Source of the DNA: Proales similis
Lineage: Eukaryota > Rotifera > Eurotatoria > Ploima > Proalidae
Reading direction: 5' to 3'
DNA: 64,000 nucleotides
NCBI GenBank assembly: GCA_019059635.1
Contig: JAGVRJ010000008.1
Span: forward strand, 1,116,001 to 1,180,000
Below are positions 11,832 through 22,167 of this stretch, one piece after another (position 1 is the stretch's first letter; each line of letters begins with the position of its first letter). Under the pieces are notes generated by a model. The model worked only from the letters and a program-made list of their open reading frames with translations. It was not told where the DNA came from and did no database searches. The translations under genes and the position numbers were made by a program.

Positions 11832-12537
11832 CTTGAAGAGCAAACAATAATATAGCGATGAACAGTTATGAAGGAACCCCAACAACAAGAATATAAAGTA
11901 AACAGTTTAGGAAAAATCGAAATAAAAACGAAATGCTAATTTTTTCATGTCATGTTCTATGTGTTGGGCTTTGAAAACGGGTTACTGTTTACCTCTCTTT
12001 TGGCTTCTCTTCGTTTTCGACTTCCCCAGAATTCTCTGGTTTTTATTTATTTGTGAGCCGAAATTTTGAGTTACCATGCAGATTTTTTTACGTTTATGTC
12101 TCAACTTATGGATCTGTTGGGAAGTAGGTGTACATTTGTCACTATGAAGCCAAAAAAGTTTATCATTTACTTAGGTATTAAGTTTTAACCTTAAAATCAT
12201 GTGAGCAGGCGTTAGTAGAGATCTGATTTTAGTAAGGTAAAAATATAATATTAGAGAGGCGGGAAAGTAAATAGAAAAACATTAGTGCGCATTCGCATTT
12301 AAATTTCCTTTATTCAGTTCTCCAGCAAACTAATTCCATCCTAGCAATGATCTCCATATATTTACATTCGTTTATTTAATATTGATAAAAGCGATGAGTA
12401 AGATAAGTTATGTTCAGTTGTCGAATAACTATTATTAAATTTCGCTTTTAAAAACTTAACTTAAAATGGCTATGCTAATAATTTCTCTGACAACGTAAAT
12501 AGATTTATGTTCACCGAAGTGAAACTTTGTCTAAACA
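11832..12537. other. Intergenic region between TTC29 and the tau-family gene
   Basis: It contains no recognisable coding exon or RNA gene. It must hold the TTC29 3' end and the promoter and leader of the tau-family gene. Confidence 0.5.
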
Positions 12538-13596
12538 ATGGCAACGACGGCTAACTCAAATCAAATTACGAATGAGAATATGGCCCGGTTTGCAAATAAA
12601 CCGGCAGTCGACGAACCTAATGAAAGTCTATCAAGGCGACCCAGTTACGCAGACCGTTTCAAACAAATTAAAACCTCTCAGGCAATGAATGAAAACCATA
12701 TCGTTCAAGTGAATGCTCAAAATCCTGGGGCCAACAATCCTAATAAAAATCAGGCTCTTTCAAGAGCAAATAAAAATAATAGCCATAGTACCAGCTTAAA
12801 AAATCAAGACCAAAATTCACATCAAAACTTGAGGACAAATCGCCGACCTGTTCGCTTAGATGCTTTAGAGTCTAATCTTTTAACCGAATATTCACCAAAC
12901 TCCAGATCACCTAGAACAGTTAGGAATAAACCTAAACGTAACAAAAGCAATTTAAGTCCAGATGGAAACCAAAAGACGATTCTCCGATGGCATTTATGGT
13001 GGGATAAAAGTGATTCAGAGCTTCGAGTGCCTACTTTTTCTCTGCCTAAGCGCCATGTCCCTTCTAAAATAGGGTCATTGGAGAACATGACACATAGACC
13101 AGGTAAACTGAATCGGCTGCTACGCTGTTTTTATTTACTCCAACTCATTGTATAGGAGGTGGAAATGTTTCTGTTCATAATGAAAAACTTAGCTGGAACA
13201 AAATGTCTCGAACTGAACATATTGCGAGAGGCTATAGACCGGGTGGCGGTAACAAGCAAATTTTTGAGGATCGTCTTAGCTGGCATAAAGAGTCAAAAAT
13301 AGGCTCATTAGGTAAAAGCTTTTTTATCATTTGATTTTTTGGCAAGTCTAATTGGAGCTTGAAACCAAAAAAAAAATATATTTCTAGAGAATATAAGTCA
13401 CTCACCTGGAGGAGGGAATATCAGCATTTTGGATGATCCATTCGACAAGAGTGGCATTCGACCTCGCATCGACAGTGGTTTTGTATATGAACAAGTTTTG
13501 GTGCCCATTGACTACCAAGTGAAAACGCCAAGAAATCGTCTTACACCGATAAGTGAAAACCAACCACGGTCTCGTGTACGAGTAAATGTGAACTAG
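12538..13596 (+). CDS. Tau/MAP2/MAP4-family microtubule-associated protein
   Basis: It binds and stabilises microtubules through C-terminal repeats. Three exons (12538-13102, 13156-13311, 13388-13596) join in frame. The first encodes about 188 residues of low-complexity, Asn/Ser/Arg-rich projection domain. Three tau-type repeats follow: SKIGSLENMTHRPGGGN, then a divergent one (EHIARGYRPGGGN), then SKIGSLENISHSPGGGN. Each carries the PGGG turn, and the first and third are very close to the vertebrate SKIGSLDNITHVPGGGN pattern. Introns interrupt repeats 1 and 3 between the conserved part and the PGGG turn, in the same phase. The tail after repeat 3 (about 55 residues) is short. Three repeats compare with three or four in vertebrate tau. 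Confidence 0.93.
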
Positions 13597-14249
13597 CCTT
13601 TCGTGGTTAAAATAAATCTTGAATAAAGAATAGCGTACAAATATATTCATGAAGCTTAGATGAAATTCTTAAAGTTTTTTAAGGTAAAAAACATTAACAC
13701 TACCATGCCTATAGAACATACTTTCTAAGGCTTGAGGTAATTGTTGGATAAGAATAGGACTAAATCAAGCGATCATGGGCTAATTTGAGGATTAAGCTTG
13801 CTCCTTGAGGTCTAATTTTTCAAGACCCGAGATAAGCACGAGCTTGCAAACACAAGCGTTCTCTTACAAGCTGGCTCACTGTAGCCCGGCATGATCGGCA
13901 GAGAAATTCTCGATGGGATTAACTTTCATTTTGTTATTTTGACCCATAAAAACATATACACGCACATTGTGGTTTACTCTCTACCGGACGAACCAACCAA
14001 AAGAGCATACAAATGAATATACCAAGCGAAATACCAGCTATTAGCTAATCAAATACGTGAGGCCTTTTTGTCTCTTGAGTATGCTAATTAGACGGTCCTC
14101 GATTCGATTATTATTAATGGGTCCTTCTTATTTTCTTACCAAGTTGCTCACGTATCCATGTTTGTTTAGTTAAAATTGTATTAGATAAGATTCGTAATAG
14201 CAACAAGAAAGTCCAGCTGAGATCATTCGTTGATATTGTCCATAAGAAA
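13597..14249. other. Intergenic region
   Basis: I see no coding exon. It is AT-rich, without obvious repeats or RNA genes. Confidence 0.45.
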
Positions 14250-15875
14250 ATGACTTTTTCGTGTATTCGCTTCAAACGGAAATTCAAAATGAAATTCAAT
14301 TTAACGAGCAGAGCATCAGACACAAGAGTAGGAGGTATGGCCACTGTACGAGAGCCGCCTGATTTTTCTGATCATTCCCGCTCTTCTTCCGTATCCTCTG
14401 GCTTATCTAAATCACTGTCTGACTCGTCTGGGCTAATGGATTCCAACAAATTACGAGCAGGATTGTTTCGATCCAACAGCTCTCCAAACGAAATTAATTT
14501 CGAACCAAAGCGACAAATTAGCTATGACCTCAATCCGATGACCACTGATTTGAGTAGAGGAGGAATGTTCGGCAAGTCGAAATTTAAATGTTCGATATCG
14601 AGTCATCGGGCTGGAAAATTTCGCCCTCGAAAAAATAGCTCTTTTGACCTAGCACTAGTTTACGAGCAAGCTAATATCAGATTTCAAGACATCACACCAA
14701 TTAAAGCTGGAGAGAATGGTAATATGATGAATCGAACCAATTCGGTTGACAGGGAAAATAAGTTTAATTCCACTCTCGACCGACCGCCTTTGCCATCAGA
14801 GCCAACAATCATTCCGCCCGCGATACCCTCTTTGGCATCTCTTCCATCGCTTCCTGCCTCAATTATTGGACAAAGTTTGAATACTTCAGCAAGTGGAAAT
14901 AGCACAACGCTATCTTCTACGATACCATCTAAATCATCATTTTCAAATAGTAGTGGCCACAGCTCAAGACTTGTTAGCAGTGCCTGCCGCCAAGGCCAGA
15001 TAGTGTCTAAAATATTCTCTGGTGGTTTGGAAAGGATGGAAAAATTTATTCGTTTTCAACAAATTCAGGAAACAATCCCAAAATCGAACGAGAGTAATGT
15101 TACATTTGATCAAGAGAAGCCCGAACTTTACGATGAAGTAGAAGAAAAACACAAACTTGAAGATCATTTTTACAGCTCTCTTAATATTCAACAGCAACAA
15201 GAGAATTCATCAGAAAAGATTAACATAGATAAAAAATTTCCTGATAAGCCTTTTAATTTTGCCAAGACTAGAATAATTCGGAGAAACGAAAGGAAAAGAA
15301 CTTGTTTAAACGTATTTGAAAAAAATAATCATCAAAGCGAAATTGATATTGCTGATATTTACCAAAGTGAGGATGAATACTCTTACGCTTTGAGTCAAAA
15401 TAGTATTACGGATATTACCCGTTCAAAAAAAGACTCCGAGTATACTGATGATATGAATGACCCTAACAGGCCTATCTCTTACGGAGCCGATGCAGACAAT
15501 GAGTACGAAGAAGAGTACATATATGAAGAATATGATGAATATGGCAATTTGAATGATATAAGAGAAAAATGTAAATTCAATCTCAGAGATCAGAACCCAG
15601 AGGAGATTCAAGAGGAAGAGGCTAGTTGCAGCTGTAAAGAGGGTTTATCCGCTTATGAACAGTTTAATACATCTCTTTGCGAATTTTGTAACCGAGAAGC
15701 GATTGATGATAAATATCTTGAAAACTTGGTAGATTATGATTGTGATTGTCCAAATGAATATAATGATATGGACATGAATGAAGTTATATGCACTGAATTT
15801 GAAAAAATTGATCAAAAAAACATGGTTATTCCAGCTCAAATCTCTTCTTCAAACAACAGTTTTGGAGGATCATAA
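14250..15875 (+). CDS. Unrecognised protein, largely disordered, acidic Cys-containing C-terminus
   Basis: This long uninterrupted frame encodes up to 541 residues. The start may instead be ATG 14337 (MATVREPPDFSDHS), which follows a purine-rich stretch. The N-terminal half is Ser/Pro/Arg-rich with phosphorylation-like clusters (SRSSSVSSGLSKSLSDSSG). A lysine/arginine patch (IIRRNERKRTC) lies near residue 345. An acidic, tyrosine-rich stretch near residues 415-435 (EYEEEYIYEEYDEY) is followed by a Cys-rich segment with CSC, CEFC and CDCDC-like spacing, which could bind a metal but matches no family I know. The bias in amino-acid content and the length make it a real gene. An upstream non-coding exon is possible. 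Function unknown. Confidence 0.7.
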   Translation: MTFSCIRFKRKFKMKFNLTSRASDTRVGGMATVREPPDFSDHSRSSSVSSGLSKSLSDSSGLMDSNKLRAGLFRSNSSPNEINFEPKRQISYDLNPMTTDLSRGGMFGKSKFKCSISSHRAGKFRPRKNSSFDLALVYEQANIRFQDITPIKAGENGNMMNRTNSVDRENKFNSTLDRPPLPSEPTIIPPAIPSLASLPSLPASIIGQSLNTSASGNSTTLSSTIPSKSSFSNSSGHSSRLVSSACRQGQIVSKIFSGGLERMEKFIRFQQIQETIPKSNESNVTFDQEKPELYDEVEEKHKLEDHFYSSLNIQQQQENSSEKINIDKKFPDKPFNFAKTRIIRRNERKRTCLNVFEKNNHQSEIDIADIYQSEDEYSYALSQNSITDITRSKKDSEYTDDMNDPNRPISYGADADNEYEEEYIYEEYDEYGNLNDIREKCKFNLRDQNPEEIQEEEASCSCKEGLSAYEQFNTSLCEFCNREAIDDKYLENLVDYDCDCPNEYNDMDMNEVICTEFEKIDQKNMVIPAQISSSNNSFGGS

Positions 15876-16426
15876 CTAACCCAACTGGTCAGCTTCTAAC
15901 CTTCAGGGTAATAATAAAATTTAGCTTAAATCGATATCAAAAGCCAATCCGACAACAAATTGACTCACCGGTTTCTAAGACAAATCAATATGAAGATTCA
16001 AATTTAGGATTCATACCAGCTTTGATTCAATTTTTTAATTTAAAATTGAAATGTACGAAAAATCAAACATAACAAATAAATCATTTTTCGGATGTTAAGT
16101 ACTTACAGCAATCGATGTTACCAAATCACCCAAATACCCTTCATAACCTAAATATGGTTTTCGATTGAGCCAGATTGTATAACGAGTTCCATTTTAAAGC
16201 TTTTTGTGACCATTCATTTCAGGCTGCATTAATAAATCACCATGACGATAGTAGTTTTAAATGCATTCTCATGATTCTACGAGTCAAATAAACATTGCTA
16301 ATCCGAATGAATACCGGCTTGGCATTTTGATGCAAGTAATATACTCTGAGTTTGATTTTAAGTATATTGAAATATGCTGAAAGAATTTTGAAGCATTAAC
16401 TGAGTAGATTCTATAACGGTAAGGAT
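15876..16426. other. Intergenic region
   Basis: It is AT-rich with no supported gene. Short open frames on the minus strand (16284-16550) overlap the next gene antisense and lack protein-like features. Confidence 0.45.
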
Positions 16427-17402
16427 ATGGCTGCTGGGAATATAAAACTAAGACATGATAGGCTTGCCACTCAATTGGAATCAAAGGATTGGAGTGATCG
16501 ATCAGGAATGCAATGCTTGGCTTATTTGGATCAAAAAGAAATGCAAACAATCAGAATGAGAGCCAAAAGCGCTTGGACTTTAAAAAGTTTTGAAGAGACT
16601 ACTTATAAAAGTTTTCACACGGATCCTATTTTAAAAGAAAAAGCCCAAGCGAGACCAAGTTCGCCAGGACGTCTAAACAATCCACATCCCCGATCGTTAA
16701 GTGACTTGTTCTTTTTTCTGTTTGTAATTTCTTTAACCTTTTAAGAATCTAAGGGTATTTTTGACTACTCGCCTCAGAAGGATTCCGGGCTACTTCAACG
16801 AGCCCTTGGAGAGCAAAATTAGCCATCGTTCTTTAAATACCGAGGGTCAACGACATGTACAGGATAGAGAAAATTGTTTGGTTAATGTTCAAGTAAAAGC
16901 CATCAATTATACAAATTTTAAAATAATTTTTTATATTGGGCCCTTCTCAAGGAACATTTAAATAACTTATTATCCAAAGAACGAAAGCCTGCAAGTGCCA
17001 CTGATATTCACCGAGCAATGACTTTGGAGAAAAAAGAGAACACTTATGATCAAAGCTCGGTTAGGGATCTAAATTTTTCACCATTTTTCGCCCTAATCCT
17101 TTTTATGATCATCATAAGAAATGGCTAAGAAAGGAAATTAAAGAGGAGCCACACGAGAGCAATGTACTCAAACTCAATAAACACGAGTTATTGCATAAAG
17201 AAGAGATTCGTATCTATAAGGAAAAATATAAATTAGGTCTACATGGGATCCCTCTCCAGTTTGCCCGAAGGTAAGTTAATATATGATATTGAAATTCAAT
17301 CGATATTTTGATTGATATATAAGGCCCTTTCGCGGCGATTTTGTTATTCATCCCGACTGGCATTCAAGTCTTGAGCATCATAAACTGCCATATAACTATT
17401 GA
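16427..17402 (+). CDS. Unrecognised five-exon protein, possibly ciliary
   Basis: Five exons (16427-16695, 16754-16892, 16952-17059, 17119-17270, 17324-17402) join in frame to give about 248 residues. The introns are only 53-64 bases and use clean GT-AG ends. The product is basic and charged, starts MAAGNIKLRHDRL, has a central segment with RRIPGYFNEPLESKISHRS, and ends with IHPDWHSSLEHHKLPYNY. The short aromatic/proline motifs and overall character recall microtubule inner proteins of cilia, and the last exon faintly recalls CFAP95, but I cannot assign it. The donor of exon 1 could alternatively be at 16701; only the donor at 16696 keeps the frame with the 16753 acceptor. Confidence 0.7.
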
Positions 17403-17986
17403 ATGTGTGCTAACGATATTTTAAATTGACTTTCCCTATTCGTTTAAAAATAAATTCTTATGGAGTCAACTGAAGCTTTGTTATAGTTCTAAGTGATTTT
17501 AACGAATCAAATCCTATGAATGTAGGATTCATAAATCAAAAAGAAACTTGAATAATCAAACGCAATCACGAATTTGCGAGGTGATTTCTCATAAAGGGAA
17601 CGAAAGAGTGAATAAAAAGGACTCCCCATAAAAAGAGCCTCTACAAACTACTTAAAAGCAAACGAAAGATTCCTGAGAGCACCAGGTGCAAGTTGTTTCG
17701 ACACCATTGAATGCGATTAAAAGCTCGTTTCTTTGCTATTTTGGTTTCTTAAAATGTGTTAACCTCATCTTTTTCAGGTGATTTTGACAGCTTGCCGCTA
17801 TTTAAATTCTAAGCAGCGATCATAAGCTAGTTTTTGGCGAGAAGCTTTTCTTACAAAATTTATTTTCAACAAACTGAATTAAAGAGTTGAAAAATTTTGT
17901 CAAAAAACGCTTCTACTTTATTTTCTAAACCCAGGTTTAAAGAGCATTAAAAAAGTTAGTTTTCCAAATCATCGTTGCGTTCCAAT
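17403..17986. other. Intergenic region
   Basis: No exon, RNA gene or repeat that I can support. Confidence 0.45.
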
Positions 17987-18730
17987 ATGGAATCTATGGA
18001 ATCTATAAGATCTTTTCGGGTACCAAATCATCAAGGTGTGGAAGCTGAAAGAACTAAGCAATTTCAACAGAAGAATGCTTTTGAAGATAAAAATTTGGAT
18101 TATCATTACAGTATAATATACAATGGTCACGCAAAACTCAGCCAACAGATTATAGGTTGTTCAACAGATTCTGCAGAAAATTACTTGACCCGAGCGTTTG
18201 GATTTCTTTCTTCCTTTAATGATTCGCCTATGAAGAAAAAGCGAGGGGAGGATTTAAATATTCTGGCTTCTTCACCTACCAATCGATTGGCTCGGTCCAT
18301 CTATTTACCAGACCCAACTCAAAGTAAATAACTTCCTATATTATTTTAGAATAAAAGTTTTTAATCTTTTTTATAAGGTGCAAGAAATTATATAATGCCG
18401 AGCGCAACGATCGCTTTATCGTGTTGTGATTATCAATTAGACGATTTAGAACTGGATTCTCTAAGCGATGTGGAAAGTATTCTAGGTGAAAATATTGAAT
18501 CCGAGAAAAAATTAGAAAGTAGTCATTTTAAAAGAAATGTTTCCCGTTCATATGTCCCTTACAAAAATGAATCTGAAATAGAAAGTCCTGACAAAAGCTT
18601 GAGCTCTGAAATTCTATTGCGACCAAAGATTGAATCTTCATGTGTTAAGCATTCTAAAGAAAACAAAGATGAAAGCATTTTAGAAGAACTAAATATTCTG
18701 AGCTCAAAGAGCTGGGTAAAAGCGTTTTAA
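17987..18730 (+). CDS. Unrecognised two-exon Ser/Glu-rich protein
   Basis: Exons 17987-18323 and 18378-18730 join in phase 1 across a 54-base GT-AG intron and give about 229 residues. The first ATG in frame is MESMESIRSFRVPN. The sequence is hydrophilic and rich in Ser, Glu and Lys, with a KKKR basic patch (MKKKRGEDLN) and an acidic segment in exon 2 (LDDLELDSLSDVESILGEN). No domain is recognised. The clean intron and the matching frame on both sides are the main support. It could be a nuclear or cytoskeletal regulator, but that is a guess. Confidence 0.6.
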
Positions 18731-19083
18731 TATTTTCCTGATATTCTTAATTAAGATGCTATAAATAGATCAGGATTAGATTTTTTACAGAATACTTATG
18801 AAAATTTAGATTTTCTTTTATAGCGAGCGAAATAAATCATTCATTAGATATTGTATTTCTTCAATCATCTTGGAAAAAGCTTTTGTCTTATCAGATTTTC
18901 ATAAGAAATTCTTTTGTTTAACCACCGACTTAATTTTTTTTTCATGATATTCTTAAATTTCAGCAATATAAGTACTAGATGGAACATTTTAACTTAAATT
19001 ATAATTGATTCTAAAGCGATGAAATTCGGGCCAAAATGATCATTTATTTTCGCACTCTGAAGAAATAAAATGCCAGGATATGA
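18731..19083. other. Convergent 3' intergenic region
   Basis: It lies between two genes that converge and is AT-rich, without coding signal. It probably holds both polyadenylation regions. Confidence 0.45.
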
Positions 19084-22000
19084 TTAGAACTCATTCAGTT
19101 TGAATAGTTCTAAACCGGTCATGATGTAAGCGGCGAATAACTCAGCCTCACAGTCAATATACAACTCTCGCTGGATCCGCCTTTGAATAATTTTCCGGAA
19201 TTCGTTCAGGTGCTTGTGTTCGTTTATCAGATGTCGAGCGGAATCCCAGTAAGTTTGTGAGCGAACACTGTATTCGCTGAGCTTGCTGTATCTCTGGTAC
19301 ATTCCCATAAGCTTTTGCATGGCAACCACCTGCCCACTTGTCTGGGTTGAAGAGCTCGCAGAGCCCGTTGAACTTGCTGGGCTTGGTGGAGGAATATCGT
19401 TTGGACTTGCCTTTGAGCTTGAGCCGCTTATATGCTGGACGACTCGATTCTGTTCACTTATTGCTTCTTTGAGCTTGCGTATTTCGTTTAAACTCATTAG
19501 CCACAATGAGCGATTGATGAAGGCTTCCATCCATTGCGATAAAACTTTGAACTTTTTTGCCACATTTTCGTTCTCAATCTTCTTAACGAGCATGTCATTA
19601 TATTTAAGGAGCTGATAGGTATCGTTTAGCAATTCGATTGGAGTTTTGCTAGCATGATGTTTTTTGAGTCTGTGTTGACTAATAGCGCACAAGCAAAAGT
19701 AGCAAACAGCTTCCATATAACTAACGCTACGTTTTACCCGGTCTTTTTCGTCAATCAGTCTATCAGCTTCGTGTTTCTTTTGTTTGCCTCGCTGTCTCAG
19801 CTCATTCTCATCCAAAGTAGAATTAAGAAATTCGAGAGGTGCTGCATATTTGGGCATATGGTCATCGATCATTTGTGTAAGGTCAGAGTTGGTTTTTAAT
19901 CGTTCTGTTGGAGTGTTGCCACGGCTAGAGCTAACTGATAACTTTTGTTTTTTGATTGTTTCACTTGGTTCGATGGTTGAGCTTTCCTTGAGTTCGTTTT
20001 TGCCACCTATTGAACGCTTGCGACTTTCATTGCCTCCACACAATTTTAGTGGTTTGATTTGTTTGCTGACCGAGGCAGAGCTGGTTTCAAGTGTGCCATT
20101 TGTAATTGAATGCAATTTATTTATATCGATAAGTTTGAGTAAATCAAGCTCAATGCTCACAATAAGACTAGGTCGTCCATCCGCGGAATATTGGATTTGG
20201 TCACTCAGGGTCTTTTGTGTTTGTTGTTCACGGGTCTTCACTGTTCTTGTTTCACTTTGTCTATTATCAATTTTGCTGCAGGAGTTTTTGGCACGTTTTT
20301 CCTTGGTCATAGCATCTATCGATGAAGAACCGCTAGATGATGGTGTATTACGAGTCGGCGACTCGAGACGGTTGCGTCTCTTCCCATTCGCCATTATTTC
20401 TTCGAGTTCATCACGAAACTCATCTTCGCCTGGCTGGACCTTGCTCTTGACAGCTTGACTTTCTAAATGGCTTGACGGAATAAAACCAGCCGAGAGTGGT
20501 GCACTACTTGTCTCCACTTTAGATGTACTCAAATCAAGTTTTTGGACGCAAGGCTTGGTCTCCCGGTTATTTATAGAAGCTGTATTCAAATGAGTCTTGG
20601 AACTTGAATTTTCGATCTCGTAAGGTGCATGTTTTCGAGGGAGTGACTTCGCCATCGAATGTTCGCTTCGCGGTTTTAAATGATTTTTACCGGTTTGTAT
20701 TTGCGACACTACCTGCATATTCTGAGTACTCGCATTTGAATCGTCACCAATCTCATCGTCACTCAAGTTGAAAGTTACGCCGCTTGTTGGTCGATGTTCG
20801 ATCGGGCTGGATTGTTTTGATAGAGTTTTATATTCATTACGTTTATCTATGTTGCTGTCGTTAATCGTCGAATTACTTATGCTTTTGATCATACGAGCTG
20901 GCACAGCTATGGAATCGGCTGCAGCATTATTGGAAAACGATGGAAGCTTAGGCGAAGATTGATTTGATGATTGAGCAGACGTATTAGCTGAGTTAGACGC
21001 CGACTTTTTGCTCGGTGAGACGATCGTTTTTATTATGCCTTCAAGAGTCATTTGCTCACTTTCTTCAGATGGCCCTTCAAATTCGTCTGTTATCAAGACT
21101 ATGGGAGCATCTTTTGATTGAACTTCAACCATTGTCTCATCTTTTTCTTCAACTAGACTCTTTTGACTTTGAAGCTCTTTGAGCCTTTGATTTACTTTGC
21201 CAAAATCGATAGGACTCTGGCTCTTTGTTGTGATTGCTGTTGAAATATGCTCATTTGTATCGTCTTCGTCGTCAGAAGCCGACGAAGATGATGATGAAGA
21301 GTTTGAGGAAGACGATGAAGAAGATGAGGAACCAGAAGACGAAGAACTTGACGATGAAGACGATGAAGAAGATGAAGATAACGCACAGTTTTGTTTTAAA
21401 TCTTTCTGCTCATCATGCAAGTTTTCTTGGCTGATTTCTGGTTTTGAAGATTCTGATCTTGAATAACTTAGTAGTGTGCTAGCGTTCTTTTCAGGTTTGA
21501 GCAGCAGAGGCTTAACTTGTATCATTTGCTGAACAGAAAGCAAAATTAGATAAATGTAAAATATGATATTAAAAAGATACTTGAGAGAAAAATTTTCCAA
21601 TAAAAATCCAGCCTCAACAATAAAGATAAAATTTCGAAAACAAATTTTAATTCGACTCACTTTGAATATTTCACTTAGTGGGCTAAGGGCATAATATTGA
21701 GACGACTGGGTGACAAATGATGTGCTAGAAGAGGGTCGGTTTCGTGCAACACTGCTAGTTCGTCGATCAGATGATGATGAGAGAGGTGGAGTGATTGATT
21801 TTCCGAAGCCGATTGATGCATCATGACGACACGGTCTATATGCTCCACCGCTGGGTTTTATAAGTTGTTCAAATGAGGCGTCAAAGGTTCGAAAGTTATC
21901 ACTCGGGCCCAATATTTTGCTCGCGGTAGCGCTTAGCGAATCATTCTTCATCAGATCGTCGTCCTTGTAGGGCGTTTGCTTGAACTTGTCACCATGTAAG

Positions 22001-22167
22001 CGCAATTGCTCGCTAAGATCGCCGCTGAAAAGCGAACCTCCGAACGGTACTAAGCCACCCGGATCCAAATCTGTGGTGGGTGGAGCTGTTGCCTTGGTCC
22101 TATGACGATGCTGGTGCCCGTGGTGTTGTGTATTGGCAGCCGCGGTATTATTTGCTGTACTAGTCAT
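19084..22167 (-). CDS. AFF: AF4/FMR2-family transcription elongation scaffold
   Basis: AFF proteins scaffold the super elongation complex (P-TEFb, ELL, ENL/AF9) and bear a conserved C-terminal dimerisation domain. Here the last 220 or so residues follow the AFF C-terminal plan: KHEADRLIDEKDRVKRSVSY-type start, MEAVCYFCLCA, a helix with YQLLKYNDMLVKK, then a Ser/Pro-rich loop and a second helical part containing YWDSARHLINEHKHLNEF and ending MTGLELFKLNEF. The N-terminal part has a short conserved-looking stretch (DNFRTFDASFEQLIKPSGGAYRPC), and the middle is disordered, with a long poly-Ser tract followed by acidic residues (fwd 21275-21380), also typical of the family. One likely intron (21529-21660) lies in frame; removal leaves about 983 residues. 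Single homologue of the insect lilliputian type. It is the only large gene in this part on the minus strand. Confidence 0.85.
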   Translation of the reverse strand: MTSTANNTAAANTQHHGHQHRHRTKATAPPTTDLDPGGLVPFGGSLFSGDLSEQLRLHGDKFKQTPYKDDDLMKNDSLSATASKILGPSDNFRTFDASFEQLIKPSGGAYRPCRHDASIGFGKSITPPLSSSSDRRTSSVARNRPSSSTSFVTQSSQYYALSPLSEIFKVSRIKICFRNFIFIVEAGFLLENFSLKYLFNIIFYIYLILLSVQQMIQVKPLLLKPEKNASTLLSYSRSESSKPEISQENLHDEQKDLKQNCALSSSSSSSSSSSSSSSGSSSSSSSSSNSSSSSSSASDDEDDTNEHISTAITTKSQSPIDFGKVNQRLKELQSQKSLVEEKDETMVEVQSKDAPIVLITDEFEGPSEESEQMTLEGIIKTIVSPSKKSASNSANTSAQSSNQSSPKLPSFSNNAAADSIAVPARMIKSISNSTINDSNIDKRNEYKTLSKQSSPIEHRPTSGVTFNLSDDEIGDDSNASTQNMQVVSQIQTGKNHLKPRSEHSMAKSLPRKHAPYEIENSSSKTHLNTASINNRETKPCVQKLDLSTSKVETSSAPLSAGFIPSSHLESQAVKSKVQPGEDEFRDELEEIMANGKRRNRLESPTRNTPSSSGSSSIDAMTKEKRAKNSCSKIDNRQSETRTVKTREQQTQKTLSDQIQYSADGRPSLIVSIELDLLKLIDINKLHSITNGTLETSSASVSKQIKPLKLCGGNESRKRSIGGKNELKESSTIEPSETIKKQKLSVSSSRGNTPTERLKTNSDLTQMIDDHMPKYAAPLEFLNSTLDENELRQRGKQKKHEADRLIDEKDRVKRSVSYMEAVCYFCLCAISQHRLKKHHASKTPIELLNDTYQLLKYNDMLVKKIENENVAKKFKVLSQWMEAFINRSLWLMSLNEIRKLKEAISEQNRVVQHISGSSSKASPNDIPPPSPASSTGSASSSTQTSGQVVAMQKLMGMYQRYSKLSEYSVRSQTYWDSARHLINEHKHLNEFRKIIQRRIQRELYIDCEAELFAAYIMTGLELFKLNEF
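21529..21660 (-). other. In-frame, stop-free intron of the AFF gene
   Basis: On the minus strand the exon ends AAA|GTGAGT at 21661 and the next begins after CTGTTCAG| at 21528. The 132 bases between are exactly 44 codons without a stop, but encode an AT-rich hydrophobic run foreign to this protein, so they are best read as an intron. Confidence 0.75.

Noticed and set aside
21197-21466. Plus-strand frame encoding a long Asp/Glu run opposite the AFF gene
   Set aside because: It is the antisense reading of the poly-Ser/acidic codons of the AFF protein; simple codon repeats stay open on both strands.
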